From Lautropia dentalis (GTDB lineage: Bacteria; Pseudomonadota; Gammaproteobacteria; Burkholderiales; Burkholderiaceae_E), in the NCBI RefSeq assembly GCF_003892345.1, contig NZ_RRUE01000001.1, positions 62,001 through 126,000 of the forward strand: 64,000 nt of DNA, written 5' to 3'. Shown here one piece after another: positions 1 through 9,457 of the stretch (positions are counted from its first letter, which is position 1; each line of letters begins with the position of its first letter). Position numbers and translations under genes: made by a program. The notes below the pieces were generated by a model. The model was not told where the DNA came from. It saw only the letters and a program-made list of their open reading frames with translations, and did no database searches.

Positions 1-2
1 AT

Positions 3-1859
3 GAGCCGGCTTCGTCCAGCGAGCCTGCAACCGTGGCTGCCGAACCCGAACCGCCCGTGCCGGCCCCGCAGGTCAATGTGGTGCCGCGTGACGCCGAAGA
101 GGCCCAGCACGCCCTGGCCGAAGTACAGCTGCTGCTCGAGCGCTACGCCTTCGCGCTCGACACGGCGCGCTACTACCCCGAGTCCGTCCAGCAGCAGCCT
201 CCCGCCAAACGCAAGGGCGAGGGCAGGGCCGATGGAAAGACCGGCAGCAGGGACGAAAACCGGGCCGACGGCAAAACCGGCAGCCGGGATGACGGGACCA
301 TCGGCAACCGGGACGATGGGGATGCGCGTGAAACGGATGCGCAGACCGGCGCCCACGCAGACCGCCAGCAGAGCGGGGAGGCGGCCGATGGCACATCAGG
401 CACCGGCGAGAGCGCCAGGGAACAGTCCGGCGCGGGTATGGCCGGCAGCACGGCAGCCGATGCCGGCGCAGGCAGCGGTGCAGGTGCCGGTGCCGGCGCA
501 GAAGCCGGCACGGACGACACCGCGGATGCTGACGAGCCCGTCCGCGAACCCGAGGGCAACATCTACCTGACCCAGCTGCGCGAGCGCCTGGCCAGCCTGC
601 ACGCGGCCGACATCGCCTATGTGCTGGAGGCCCTGCCGCCGGACGAGCGCCGTCTGGTCTGGGATTCGGTCAAGCGTGAAGTCGATGGCGCCGTGCTGCT
701 GGAAGTGTCCGAGCCGGTGCGCGAGGCCCTGATCGACTCGATGACCGAGGCCGAGCTGGTGGCCGCCGTCAAGGACCTCGACGCCGACGACGTGGCCGAT
801 CTGGCTGAGCACCTGCCGCCCGCCGTGGTGGAAAAGGTCCAGCACGAGCTGACGCCCGAAGAGCGCGAACAGCTTCGCACCGCCATGTCGTACCCCGACG
901 ATTCGGTGGGCGCGCGCATGGACTTCGAATTCGTGCGTGTGCGCGAGGACGTGACGCTGGAAGTGGTGCTGCGCTATCTGCGCCGCTTCGACGAACTGCC
1001 GCAGCACACCGATCAGGTGTTCGTGGTGGACCGCAACGGCATCCTGATGGGCAGCCTGTCCATCGAACAGGTGCTGATCAACGAGCCCGACACCGAAGTG
1101 TCGGCCGTCATGCACCGTGACGTGCTCTCGCTCGATGCCGACGACGAAGTGGGCGAGGCCGCCCAGGCCTTCGAGCGCTATGACCTGATTTCCGCCCCGG
1201 TGGTGGACCCGCACCACAAGCTGATCGGGCGTCTCACCATCGACGAGGTGGTGGACGTGATCCGCGAGGAAAGCGACGCCGATGCCCTCAATCAGGCCGG
1301 TCTGCGCGACGAGGAAGACCTGTTCGGTTCCGTCTGGCAGTCGGCCCGCAACCGCTGGCTGTGGCTGGCCGTCAATCTGGTGACGGCCTTTCTCGCCTCG
1401 CGCGTCATCGGTATTTTCGATGGCACCATCGAGAAGGTGGTGGCACTGGCCACCCTCATGCCCATCGTGGCCGGTCTGGCCGGCAACTCCGGCAACCAGA
1501 CCATGGCGCTGATGATTCGCTCACTGGCGCAGGGACAGATCACCGGCAGCAACTTCGGCCGCCTGCTGCGCAAGGAACTCACCGTGGCCCTGCTCAACGG
1601 CGTGGTCTGGGGGCTGGTGGCCGGTTGTGCCACCTGGGCGCTGTATCACGACAGCAAGGCCGCCACCCTGCTGGGCGTGGCCATGGCGGTGGCCATTCTG
1701 CTCAACCTGCTGATCGGTGCGCTGCTGGGCGTGATCGTGCCCTTCGCGCTCGACCGGCTGGGCCGTGACCCGGCACTGGGATCCTCCGTGCTGCTGACCT
1801 TCTCCACCGACGGCCTGGGCTTCATGATCTTCCTGGGGCTGGCGACGATGCTGTTCTGA
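3..1859 (+). CDS. mgtE: MgtE-family magnesium channel/transporter (5' end uncertain)
   Basis: Inner-membrane Mg2+ channel gated by cytosolic Mg2+. Numbering from a GTG at 33: a low-complexity Ala/Gly/Asp-rich stretch (about residues 55-172, containing the repeated element ADGKTGSRD), the MgtE N domain (about 175-290), two CBS domains (about 293-420), then a five-helix membrane domain (about 440-608) with the conserved PIVAGLAGNSGNQ segment. Family members are usually about 450 aa, so the excess is the N-terminal insert. The frame stays open from base 3 to the left edge, and the GTG at 33 has no clear ribosome binding site, so the true start probably lies outside the window. It converges on moaC with no obvious terminator between them. 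The identification is secure from the domain order and the pore motif; only the start is uncertain. Confidence 0.92.
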   Translation, partial: EPASSSEPATVAAEPEPPVPAPQVNVVPRDAEEAQHALAEVQLLLERYAFALDTARYYPESVQQQPPAKRKGEGRADGKTGSRDENRADGKTGSRDDGTIGNRDDGDARETDAQTGAHADRQQSGEAADGTSGTGESAREQSGAGMAGSTAADAGAGSGAGAGAGAEAGTDDTADADEPVREPEGNIYLTQLRERLASLHAADIAYVLEALPPDERRLVWDSVKREVDGAVLLEVSEPVREALIDSMTEAELVAAVKDLDADDVADLAEHLPPAVVEKVQHELTPEEREQLRTAMSYPDDSVGARMDFEFVRVREDVTLEVVLRYLRRFDELPQHTDQVFVVDRNGILMGSLSIEQVLINEPDTEVSAVMHRDVLSLDADDEVGEAAQAFERYDLISAPVVDPHHKLIGRLTIDEVVDVIREESDADALNQAGLRDEEDLFGSVWQSARNRWLWLAVNLVTAFLASRVIGIFDGTIEKVVALATLMPIVAGLAGNSGNQTMALMIRSLAQGQITGSNFGRLLRKELTVALLNGVVWGLVAGCATWALYHDSKAATLLGVAMAVAILLNLLIGALLGVIVPFALDRLGRDPALGSSVLLTFSTDGLGFMIFLGLATMLF

Positions 1860-1987
1860 GCGGTGTGCGTCCAGTGCAGGATTCTGCGGCCCCGCCGCCT
1901 CGTCCTGTACGAACCGGCTGAGGTGCGGGAACGGGTGCGTCCATGGCACGCGCTTCCTGCGGCCACGCAGCGACAGGGAAAGGGTGG

Positions 1988-2473
1988 TCAACCGGCCTGA
2001 TCGTTTGCCCGGTAATCCGACTTGCCGCCGTGTTTTTCCAGCAGCCGCACCCCTTCCATCACCATGCCCCGGTCAACCGCCTTGCACATGTCGTAGATGG
2101 TGAGCAGCCCCACCTGCACGGCAGTCAGGGCTTCCATTTCCACGCCGGTGCGGCCCGTGCATTCGGTGCGCACCTCGCAGCGTACCCGGCTGCCGGCCTC
2201 GTCCAGGGCAAAGTCGGCCGCCACCCGTGACAGCGCAATGGGGTGGCAGAGCGGGATCAGGTCGGCCGTACGCTTGGCGGCCATGATGGCCGCCAGTCGG
2301 GCCACGCCCAGCACGTCCCCCTTGGCCGCGGTACCCTGCCGGATGCGGGCCAGCGTGCCCGGCTGCATGCGAATCCATCCCTCGGCCACGGCCACGCGGC
2401 GGGTTTCGGCCTTGTCGCCCACATCCACCATGTGGGCCTGGCCCTGTGCGTCGAAATGCGTCAGATCATTCAT
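1988..2473 (-). CDS. moaC: Cyclic pyranopterin monophosphate synthase MoaC
   Basis: Second step of molybdenum cofactor synthesis: converts the 3',8-cyclo-GTP product of MoaA to cyclic pyranopterin monophosphate; cytosolic hexamer. The 161-aa product matches the usual length (about 160 aa). It shows the family signatures [27 protein letters not shown] and a C-terminal KHGGKSDY. The chosen ATG starts [11 protein letters not shown]; an upstream in-frame extension of 34 residues has no family resemblance and was dropped. It is divergent from the M48 protease gene with 88 bp between the starts, which must hold both promoters. No other moa genes are present in the window. Confidence 0.96.
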   Translation of the reverse strand: MNDLTHFDAQGQAHMVDVGDKAETRRVAVAEGWIRMQPGTLARIRQGTAAKGDVLGVARLAAIMAAKRTADLIPLCHPIALSRVAADFALDEAGSRVRCEVRTECTGRTGVEMEALTAVQVGLLTIYDMCKAVDRGMVMEGVRLLEKHGGKSDYRANDQAG

Positions 2474-2561
2474 CGTGCCATCATAGCAGGGTGGGGCGGT
2501 GTCGGCCGGCAGCGCGCCCCAACCGTTCTCCTGTAACCCGCATTTGCCAGAGAGGTTCCCG

Positions 2562-4109
2562 ATGAGGCCGTCCAAGCCAGCCAGTCACGTCCCGCTGCCC
2601 CTGCAGGCTGCGGGGCCTGCGGCCCGGCGTCGCTGGCGCCGTCACCTGGGGGCCCTGCTGACCGCCTCCCTGCTGGTTACGCTTGGCCCCACCGGCGCCT
2701 GGGCCCAGATCGAACGCCTGCCCGACCTCGGCTCGGCCGACGGTGACGAACTCTCCGCCACCGCCGAGCGCAAACTGGGCGATTCGGTCATGCGCGAACT
2801 GCATGCCGATGGTATCGTCTACGACGACGCCGAACTCACCGATTTCATCAACCGCTTCGGCGGCCGCCTCACCGGCACGGCGCCGGCACGCGGCCAGCCC
2901 TTCGAATTCTTCATCGTCCGCGACCCCAGCATCAACGCCTTCGCCCTGCCGGGTGGGCACATCGGCGTGCACACTGGCCTGCTGGCCGCCGCCGGCAGTG
3001 AATCCGAGCTGGCCAGCGTGATGGGCCACGAAATGGGCCACGTCACCCAGCATCACATTGCCCGCATGCTGAAGAGGGGGAAACAGGCCCGCATGCTGGA
3101 TATGGCTGGCCTTGTAGTGGGGTTGCTGGCCATTCGCAATAATCCCGAAGCTGGTGTCGGCACCATGGCGTTGGGCTCGTCGCTGGCCACCAGCGCCATG
3201 CTGTCCTTTTCGCGGGACGCCGAGCGTGAAGCCGACCGCATTGGCCTGCAGGTCATGCGCGAGGCAGGCTTCGATGTCAACGGCGCGCCCACCTTCTTCG
3301 GGCGCCTGCAGAAGCAGAACCGCTTCAACGAAGGTGGCGACACCACCGCCTACCTGCGCACCCACCCCGTCACGGCCGAGCGCATCAACGATCTCAAGCT
3401 GCGCATCCAGCAGCTGGCCGCCACGGCGCGCCCGCCGGCCGATTCCCTGGAATTCCGGCTGGTCCGTGCCCGTGCCCGCGCCATCAGCGCCGACGGCGTG
3501 GAAGACCAGAACGAGGTGCGCCGCTACTTCCAGGCCCAGCTGAAAACCGAAGGCGGAAAGAAAGACCCCGCCAACTGGTTTGGCCTGGCCAATGGCGCCT
3601 TCATCCGCCACGATGCCATGGCTACCGAACATGCGCTGGACGAGGCCGAAAAGCTTATCGGCAAGCCACATCCCTACATTGCCCGCCTGCGCATTGCCAG
3701 CCAGCTGGCCGCCGGCCGCGTAACCCAGGCCGATGAGGGATCGGCCGCGGCCGTCAAGGCATTTCCCAATGCCCGGGCATTGCTGCGCCAGCGCGCCGAG
3801 GTACTCAACGCCGCGAAGAAGTGGGACGAATCCATTGCCCTGCTGCGCAACGAAACCCGCCTCTACAAGAGCGATGCCGACATGTGGCGCATGCTGGGCG
3901 AAGCCTACATGGCCAAGGGCGAAAGGGGCATGTCACACCTGTCTGCCGCCGAGGGCTATCTGGTGCTGGGCTACCTGCAGCCAGCCATCGAGCAGCTGCG
4001 CCTGGCCCGCAACGCGGGCGATCTGGATTTCTACAACGGCTCGATTGCCGACGCCAAGCTGCGCGAAACCGAGGCGGCGCTGCTGCAGGAGCAGGGGGAG
4101 AACCGGTGA
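2562..4109 (+). CDS. Periplasmic M48-family metalloprotease with TPR region (BepA/YfgC-like)
   Basis: Zinc metalloprotease of the outer-membrane quality-control type. The product is 515 aa. A signal peptide is visible (basic RRRWRRH, hydrophobic core, cleavage near GAWA-Q at about residue 48). The HEMGH zinc motif is at residues 156-160, and a downstream EREAD motif (about 221-225) supplies the third ligand. The C-terminal half (about 300-510) is helical and repeat-like, as expected for the TPR domain of BepA. Start chosen at ATG 2562 because AGAGAGG lies about 8 bases upstream and the signal peptide begins there; an earlier in-frame start at 2499 would add 21 residues without homology. BepA degrades or promotes assembly of LptD in E. 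coli; that exact role here is inferred from architecture. Confidence 0.9.
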   Translation: MRPSKPASHVPLPLQAAGPAARRRWRRHLGALLTASLLVTLGPTGAWAQIERLPDLGSADGDELSATAERKLGDSVMRELHADGIVYDDAELTDFINRFGGRLTGTAPARGQPFEFFIVRDPSINAFALPGGHIGVHTGLLAAAGSESELASVMGHEMGHVTQHHIARMLKRGKQARMLDMAGLVVGLLAIRNNPEAGVGTMALGSSLATSAMLSFSRDAEREADRIGLQVMREAGFDVNGAPTFFGRLQKQNRFNEGGDTTAYLRTHPVTAERINDLKLRIQQLAATARPPADSLEFRLVRARARAISADGVEDQNEVRRYFQAQLKTEGGKKDPANWFGLANGAFIRHDAMATEHALDEAEKLIGKPHPYIARLRIASQLAAGRVTQADEGSAAAVKAFPNARALLRQRAEVLNAAKKWDESIALLRNETRLYKSDADMWRMLGEAYMAKGERGMSHLSAAEGYLVLGYLQPAIEQLRLARNAGDLDFYNGSIADAKLRETEAALLQEQGENR

Positions 4110-4233
4110 GCGCGTAGGGCCTGGATCAGCAGGACCGCATAGCACAATTGATGTGCCGGTAATCCTCCCAGTTTTTGATCACGCTCAGAAGTAGAACGAT
4201 CAGTCGGTCAGGGCGTTTCACCCTTTTCTCTTG

Positions 4234-6195
4234 TCAACGGCCTGCCAATAAATGGCCTGCCAATTCCGGCTCGCGATTCAGCACAGCCCCTTCCCACGGC
4301 GCCAGCATCAGTACCCCATCCCGAACCTCGGCTCTCTCCAGCCCGCACCCGGTATCCACCCGGGCGCCTTTCCAGCCGCGCGGCAGCGTCAGCGTGGCGG
4401 GTTCTGCACTGAAGTTGAACACACACAGCAGTGCGTCCTGCACCGGTTGCAGATCTGTATGGGAGACCGTGCGCCTGTCCGGACGTTTCTGCAGGGCAGC
4501 ATCACCGTGGTGACGTGCCGGCAGGCTGGATGCTGCGGCAGCGCTGGACCTGGAACCGGACCCGGGCATGGCCCCTGTCTCCAGCTGCCGCTCGAACGCC
4601 ACGATCTGCGGATGCGACGGCAGCAGTTTCAGGCTGCCGGTGATCAGCGCCGGGTGCGTGCGGCGCCAGGCCAGCAGCTGGCGATAGAAGCGCAGCATCG
4701 ACTGTGGATCGCGTTCCTGCTGGTCCACGGCCAGTTCGCGGTGTTCATCGGGCACCGGCAGCCAGGTTTGGCGCGCCTTCGAAAAACCGGCGTTGGGGCC
4801 ACGCTTTTTCCACGGAAAGGGCGTGCGGCAGCCGTCGCGCCCCTTGAATTCCGGCCACATGCGAATGCCATAGGGGTCACGCAGCTGGTCGAAGGACAGG
4901 TCGGCCTCGGGCAGGCCCAGCTCGTCGCCCTGATAGATGCACGGGGTGCCGCGCAACGTCATCTGCAGGGCGGCGGCCAGGCGGATCAGCCGGTCGTCCG
5001 GCCCGGCGGCTTCTCCCCACCGGGTCCGCACCCGCTGCACATCGTGGTTCGAAATGGCCCACGACGGCCAGCCGTCCTTCACGATGCGCCCGAACTTTGC
5101 AAACACGCCGTGCAGGTACCCGGCCGTGTGGTGTTCGTTGAGCAGGTCGAAGCTGTAGGCCATGTGCAGCCGGTCGCCGCCGCGGGTGTATTCGGCAATC
5201 ACCTGCAGGGCATGGTCGTCACCCACTTCGCCCACCAGCGTGGTGTTGGGGTAGCGGTCCAGCAGCCGGCGCATGCGCTGCAGGAACGGGATGTTCTCCG
5301 GCTGGGTCTTGTCGTAGACGTGTTTCTGCCAGCTGTACGGGTTGACGATGCCCAGCCCCGGGTCGTGCTCCTCGTCGCGGCGGATGGCCGGGTTGTCCTT
5401 CAGCGACGGGTTGTGGAAGTAGTAGTTCACCGTATCCAGCCGAAAGCCATCCACACCCAGCTCCAGCCAGAAACGCATGTCGGCCAGCAGCGCATCCTGT
5501 ACCTTCCTGTTGTGAAAGTTCAGGTCCGGCTGGCTGGGCAGGAAATTGTGCAGGTAATACTGCATCCGCCGGGTGTTCCAGCGCCAGGCACTGCCGCCGA
5601 ATACCGACTGCCAGTTGTTTGGTGGCGAACCGTCAGGTTTGGCATCGGCCCACACATACCAGTCGGCTTTCGGGTTTTTCCGGCTCTGGCGGCTTTCCAC
5701 GAACCACGGGTGTTCTTCGGACGTGTGCGACAGCACCTGGTCGATGATGACCTTCAGCCCCAGTTCGTGCGCACGTGCCACCAGCGCCCGAAAATCGTCC
5801 AGCGTGCCGAACATCGGATCCACGTCGCGGTAGTCCGACACGTCGTAGCCGAAGTCGTGCATCGGGCTTTTGAAGAAGGGCGAGAGCCAGATGCCGTCCA
5901 CGCCCAGCTTCGCCACATAGTCCAGCCTCTGGGTGATGCCGTTCAGGTCGCCGATGCCGTCGCCGGTGGTGTCCTGATAGCTGCGCGGGTAGATCTGGTA
6001 GATGACACCGCCACGCCACCATTCATCGTTGGGCGCACGGTCTGCAGACGGATTCGTGCCGCCAGATACCGCTGCAGCGGCCTTTGGCGTTGCGGAGGCC
6101 GTGGGCGTGGCGCTGGCCACTGGTGCCGTGTCCGTGACAGCGGGGGCATCCGCGGCAGGTGGCGGGGTCTTGTCGGGTACGGTTTCGCTCACCAT
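4234..6195 (-). CDS. GH13 alpha-glucosidase (oligo-1,6-glucosidase/trehalose-6-phosphate hydrolase type)
   Basis: Retaining alpha-glucosidase of family GH13, 653 aa. The TIM barrel starts at WWRGGVIYQIYPRSYQD (about residue 59). The catalytic nucleophile is D254 in DGFRLDTVNYY, the acid/base E323 in VGEVGDD, and the stabiliser D385 in SNHDVQR. The opening and the TPCIYQGDELGLPE segment are typical of alpha-1,4/alpha-1,6-glucosidases acting on short oligosaccharides; exact substrate unknown. Odd features: a 57-residue Ala/Pro/Thr-rich N-terminal extension with no signal peptide, and a Ser/Ala-rich insert (about 545-590) inside the C-terminal beta domain. The ATG overlaps the 3' end of the upstream binding-protein gene by 7 bp, so the two are very likely co-transcribed and coupled in translation. 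Confidence 0.9.
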   Translation of the reverse strand: MVSETVPDKTPPPAADAPAVTDTAPVASATPTASATPKAAAAVSGGTNPSADRAPNDEWWRGGVIYQIYPRSYQDTTGDGIGDLNGITQRLDYVAKLGVDGIWLSPFFKSPMHDFGYDVSDYRDVDPMFGTLDDFRALVARAHELGLKVIIDQVLSHTSEEHPWFVESRQSRKNPKADWYVWADAKPDGSPPNNWQSVFGGSAWRWNTRRMQYYLHNFLPSQPDLNFHNRKVQDALLADMRFWLELGVDGFRLDTVNYYFHNPSLKDNPAIRRDEEHDPGLGIVNPYSWQKHVYDKTQPENIPFLQRMRRLLDRYPNTTLVGEVGDDHALQVIAEYTRGGDRLHMAYSFDLLNEHHTAGYLHGVFAKFGRIVKDGWPSWAISNHDVQRVRTRWGEAAGPDDRLIRLAAALQMTLRGTPCIYQGDELGLPEADLSFDQLRDPYGIRMWPEFKGRDGCRTPFPWKKRGPNAGFSKARQTWLPVPDEHRELAVDQQERDPQSMLRFYRQLLAWRRTHPALITGSLKLLPSHPQIVAFERQLETGAMPGSGSRSSAAAASSLPARHHGDAALQKRPDRRTVSHTDLQPVQDALLCVFNFSAEPATLTLPRGWKGARVDTGCGLERAEVRDGVLMLAPWEGAVLNREPELAGHLLAGR

Positions 6196-7454
6196 TGTTC
6201 TCCCTTCAGGCGCGACAGGTCATCCTTCAGCTTTTTCGCGGCTTCCTCGCCGCGGGTCTGGCCCTTCAGCACCTCATGGGCCGCATCCCAGATGCTGGCG
6301 CTGACGGCGTTGTAGCGGGCGGCGGTGATGGCGGCCGGGCGCGGCACGGCCTTTTCCAGCACGTCATGCAGTTCGCCGAAGAAGGGCGAGGAGGCCTTGA
6401 CCTCGCTGTCGCGATACAGTGCCGGGTACGTGGGCATGTAGGCGCCCTCGATGGCCCGGCGTTTCTGGATTTTTTCGCTGGTCAGGTACATCACCAGCTC
6501 GGTGGCCTGTTTCTGGTGGCGCGAATATTTCGATACGCCCAGCTGCCAGCCGCCCAGGGTGGCGCTCTGGCCCGCCTCGCCGGCCGGCAGCAGCGCCACG
6601 CCCACCTTGTCCTTCACGCGGCTGTCGGCGCCCTGCAGCAGGTCCCACACGTAGTGCCAGTTGCGCATGAAGGCGGCATTGCCGTTCTGGAACACGCTGC
6701 GGGCTTCTTCCTCGCCAAAGCCCAGCACGGTTTTCGGGGAGATGGTGCCCACCCACTGGGCCGCGCGGTCGAAGGCGCCGCCGGTTTTGGCCACGTCGAT
6801 GCTGATCTGGCCGGTGGTGTTGTCCACGAAGGTGCCGCCGCCGTCGCTGTGCACCCATTCGAGGGCATTGCAGGTCAGGCCCTCATAGGCCTTGCCCTCC
6901 CAGACATAGCCGCTGAAATCGGCCCGGCCGCCCTGGCGTTCGCCCTCCTGCACCACGCGGGCGGCATGGGTGAATTCCTCCCAGGTCTTGGGCACGGGCT
7001 GCTGGTATTTGTCCAGCAGGTCCTTGCGGTAGTAGAGCAGGCCCACGTCGGCAAACCAGGGCAGGGCCACCAGCCGTTCGTGCACGGTGTTGTTCTGGAT
7101 GAGGGCCGGGAAGTGCTTCTTCACCTCGTCGCTGGCGGCTTCCTTCAGGTCCAGCAGGTGTTCGCCGATCTGGGCCGGCCAGACCGCATCCACGATCACC
7201 ACGTCCACGTCGGCGGCGTGGCTGGCGAACATTTTCTTGTAGAGATCGAGAATCTCGGTACTCGAATTGGGGATGGACAGCAGCTGGACGGTGTTGCCCG
7301 TCTTGCGGGCCCATTCGTCGGTCAGGCGCTTGCAGCTGTCGTAGTCCTGGCCGACGGTGCCACAGGAAATGGTGAGGGTGGCGGCCTGGGCAAGGCCCGC
7401 GCAGGCCAGCATCACGGCGCCGGCCAGCAGTTTGTGGGTCAAACGAAGGGTCAC
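6189..7454 (-). CDS. Extracellular sugar-binding protein of an ABC transporter (family 1)
   Basis: Periplasmic solute-binding protein of the maltose/trehalose type, 421 aa. It begins with a GTG (MTLRLTHKLLAGAVM...) preceded by GGAG at a good distance, followed by a clear Sec signal ending in LAQA-A at about residue 24. The mature part shows features of the MalE-like cluster: TGNTVQLLSIP near the N terminus, VVIVDAVWPAQIGEHLLDL, and LPWFADVGLLYYRKDLL in the middle. An in-frame ATG-less extension upstream was rejected. It overlaps the GH13 glucosidase gene by 7 bp. No permease or ATPase genes lie nearby, so the protein must work with a transporter encoded elsewhere. An alpha-glucoside ligand is inferred from the glucosidase partner only. 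Confidence 0.88.
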   Translation of the reverse strand: MTLRLTHKLLAGAVMLACAGLAQAATLTISCGTVGQDYDSCKRLTDEWARKTGNTVQLLSIPNSSTEILDLYKKMFASHAADVDVVIVDAVWPAQIGEHLLDLKEAASDEVKKHFPALIQNNTVHERLVALPWFADVGLLYYRKDLLDKYQQPVPKTWEEFTHAARVVQEGERQGGRADFSGYVWEGKAYEGLTCNALEWVHSDGGGTFVDNTTGQISIDVAKTGGAFDRAAQWVGTISPKTVLGFGEEEARSVFQNGNAAFMRNWHYVWDLLQGADSRVKDKVGVALLPAGEAGQSATLGGWQLGVSKYSRHQKQATELVMYLTSEKIQKRRAIEGAYMPTYPALYRDSEVKASSPFFGELHDVLEKAVPRPAAITAARYNAVSASIWDAAHEVLKGQTRGEEAAKKLKDDLSRLKGEQW

Positions 7455-7576
7455 AGAACGTCTCCGCGTCGATCTGGCAATCGCGCGATCATAGCCGGAA
7501 ACGCCGGAAAGCAGCGGCCAAACCCGCATGGCCCGGACCGCCTTGCCTGCGCGGGCGATGGGCTGGTGCTACGAGT

Positions 7577-8014
7577 TCAGTGCAGCTGCACCGGGGCCGG
7601 CGTGGTCAGTTCGATTTCGTCGCCGGCCTGCGAGGCGTGGTGCAGCATCAGCTGCCAGCCCTCGGGCGTGCGCAGGAACACATTGGTGGCGTAGGCCAGA
7701 AAGCGCTGCGGGGCCTCGTTGGGCGGGTCGAAGTCGAACTGCTCGATCACGTGGTGCACCGACACGGTGGCGGTCTCGAACGACTGCAGCTCGTGCCAGG
7801 TCACGCGCACGCCGCCGTGCTCGAACACGTCCTCGTGGGTGTCGCGGATGGCATCCAGCCCCGAAAGCCGCTCGCCGGAGGGCAGGATGCACAGCACGGC
7901 ATCGTCATTGACCCAGACCGACATCAGCGCGTCCAGATCGGCATCGACCAGGGCCTGATAGTAGGTTTCCTGGGCGGTGCTGGCGCTGTGATGGAGAAAG
8001 GCGTCTGGGGTCAT
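7577..8014 (-). CDS. NTF2-like/SnoaL-type protein (DUF4440 family)
   Basis: A 145-aa cystatin-fold protein of the NTF2-like superfamily, beginning MTPDAFLHHSASTAQETYYQALVDADLDALMSVW. The pattern of an N-terminal helix, then VNDDAVLCILPSGERLSGLDAIR, then a beta-rich C-terminal half ending in the typical EGWQLMLHHASQ strand is characteristic. Members include steroid isomerase-like enzymes and stress proteins of unknown role, so no reaction can be assigned. ATG at 8014 chosen because the family signature starts there; a 65-residue upstream extension is Pro/Cys-rich and unlike the family. Sits on the same strand as the zinc-protein gene upstream, about 110 bp apart. Confidence 0.8.
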   Translation of the reverse strand: MTPDAFLHHSASTAQETYYQALVDADLDALMSVWVNDDAVLCILPSGERLSGLDAIRDTHEDVFEHGGVRVTWHELQSFETATVSVHHVIEQFDFDPPNEAPQRFLAYATNVFLRTPEGWQLMLHHASQAGDEIELTTPAPVQLH

Positions 8015-8123
8015 GAGGGCGAGTCGTGAAAGGGAGTAGGGCAGGGGAAAGGACAGGACGTGCGAGGGCTGGTCCGGCCCGGAGGCACCCGTGCCGTGCA
8101 GCCCGGCCCGGCACCCGGCCGGC

Positions 8124-8327
8124 TCAGTGTCCGGCGGGCAGCTTCGTGCCGGGCTTGAGCTTGTACAGGGTGCTGCAGTACGGACATCGGGCCTGGCCCT
8201 CGTGGGCAATGTCCAGAAACACGCGCGGATGGGCCGTGCGCAGCGTCATGTGCGGGTTGGGACAGAACAGCGGCAGGTCGGAGGCGTCCAGCTCGACGGC
8301 CACGTTCTGGGAAGATGGTTGATTCAT
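8124..8327 (-). CDS. Zinc-finger domain protein (zf-CHCC, NDUFS6-like)
   Basis: A 67-aa protein with the conserved C-x3-H ... H ... C-x2-C arrangement: FCPNPHMTLR, then AHPRVFLDI, then ARCPYCSTLYKL. This is the zf-CHCC family, related to the NDUFS6 zinc subunit of complex I. In many betaproteobacteria a short protein of this family is encoded directly downstream of ilvE, as here (about 200 bp after the ilvE stop). The function in bacteria is not established. Length and all four metal ligands are normal. The gap to ilvE contains a small perfect hairpin (8356-8373, CCTTCCC/GGGAAGG) without a T tract. Confidence 0.88.
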   Translation of the reverse strand: MNQPSSQNVAVELDASDLPLFCPNPHMTLRTAHPRVFLDIAHEGQARCPYCSTLYKLKPGTKLPAGH

Positions 8328-8530
8328 CGGGACACCCAGGGTGAATGGATCGGCACCTTCCCCGCAGGGAAGGCTTCAGTCCGTGATGTTATCGCTGCCG
8401 GTGCTGGCTGTGCCGGCTTTCCGGCAGGCGGCACTGCGATACCGCGGCATGTGGTGGCATGCAACGTGGAAGAGAGGCGTGCCGGCACGGGTGTAATGGC
8501 ACAGGCACCAGCAGGTCGCTGGCTGAGCGG

Positions 8531-9457
8531 TCAGCCGTTGACCGGCTGCAGCCAGTGACGGTAGGCCGGGTTTTTGCCCTTGACCACGTCGAAGAAGGCC
8601 GCCTGCAGCTTCGTGGTGACGGGGCCGCGGATGCCGGTGCCGATCGTGCGGTTGTCCACTTCACGGATCGGGGTCACCTCGGCGGCGGTGCCGGTGAAGA
8701 ACACCTCGTCGGCGCAGTAGACCTCGTCGCGGGTGATGCGCTTCTCGCGGGTTTCGATGCCCATGTCACGGGCCAGCGTCAGCAGCGAGTCGCGGGTGAT
8801 GCCGTCGAGGCAGGAGGCGAGATCCGGCGTGTACAGCTTGCCCTGCTTGACGATGAAGATGTTCTCGCCCGAGCCTTCCGACACATAGCCTTCGGTGTCG
8901 AGCAGCATGGCCTCGTCGTAGCCGTCGGCCAGGGCCTCGTTGTTGGCCAGGATGGAGTTGATGTAATGGCCGCCGGCCTTGGCACGCACCATCGAGATGT
9001 TGACGTGGTGGCGGGTGAAGGAGGAAGTCTTGACGCGAATGCCCTTGTTGATGCCGTCTTCGCCCAGATAGGCACCCCACGGCCAGGCGGCGATCATCAC
9101 GTGCACCTTCACGCCGCGCGGCGACACGCCCAGCTTGTCGTCGCCCAGCCAGATCAGCGGGCGCAGGTAGCAGCTGTCCAGACCATTTTCGCGCACGACG
9201 GCCTTCTGGGCCTCTTCCAGCTCCTCGGCGTCGAAGGGCACGGCCATCTGGAAGATCTTGGCCGAATTCAGCAGGCGGCGGGTGTGCTCGGGCAGACGGA
9301 AGATGGCGGTGCCGATGTCGGTGTCGTAGGCGCGCACGCCCTCGAACACGCTCAGCCCGTAGTGCAGGCTGTGGGTCAGCACGTGGATCTTCGCGTCCCG
9401 CCAGTCGATGAGCTTGCCATCGAACCAGATTTTTCCGTCACGGTCTGCCATTGACAT
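8531..9457 (-). CDS. ilvE: Branched-chain amino acid aminotransferase IlvE
   Basis: PLP enzyme (fold type IV) for the last step of Leu, Ile and Val synthesis, using glutamate as amino donor. The 308-aa length is standard. Key features are the N-terminal HSLHYGLSVFEGVRAY, the PLP lysine K160 in RAKAGGHYINS, EGSGENIFIVKQGKLYTP, and EVFFTGTAAEVTPIREVDNR near the C terminus. ATG at 9457 is preceded by GGAGAGGAACA; a second ATG two codons later is an alternative. Transcribed away from a 370-bp region shared with the glnE terminus, so it has its own promoter there. Confidence 0.96.
   Translation of the reverse strand: MSMADRDGKIWFDGKLIDWRDAKIHVLTHSLHYGLSVFEGVRAYDTDIGTAIFRLPEHTRRLLNSAKIFQMAVPFDAEELEEAQKAVVRENGLDSCYLRPLIWLGDDKLGVSPRGVKVHVMIAAWPWGAYLGEDGINKGIRVKTSSFTRHHVNISMVRAKAGGHYINSILANNEALADGYDEAMLLDTEGYVSEGSGENIFIVKQGKLYTPDLASCLDGITRDSLLTLARDMGIETREKRITRDEVYCADEVFFTGTAAEVTPIREVDNRTIGTGIRGPVTTKLQAAFFDVVKGKNPAYRHWLQPVNG

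Noticed and set aside
1860-1987. Terminator between mgtE and moaC
   Set aside because: No stable stem with a T run was found in the 128-bp gap.
4252-6315. Long open frame on the plus strand opposite the GH13 gene (687 codons)
   Set aside because: It is the antisense of a gene with complete catalytic motifs; its translation has no recognisable domain and shows the His/Val/Gln/Arg-rich bias of antisense frames in GC-rich DNA.
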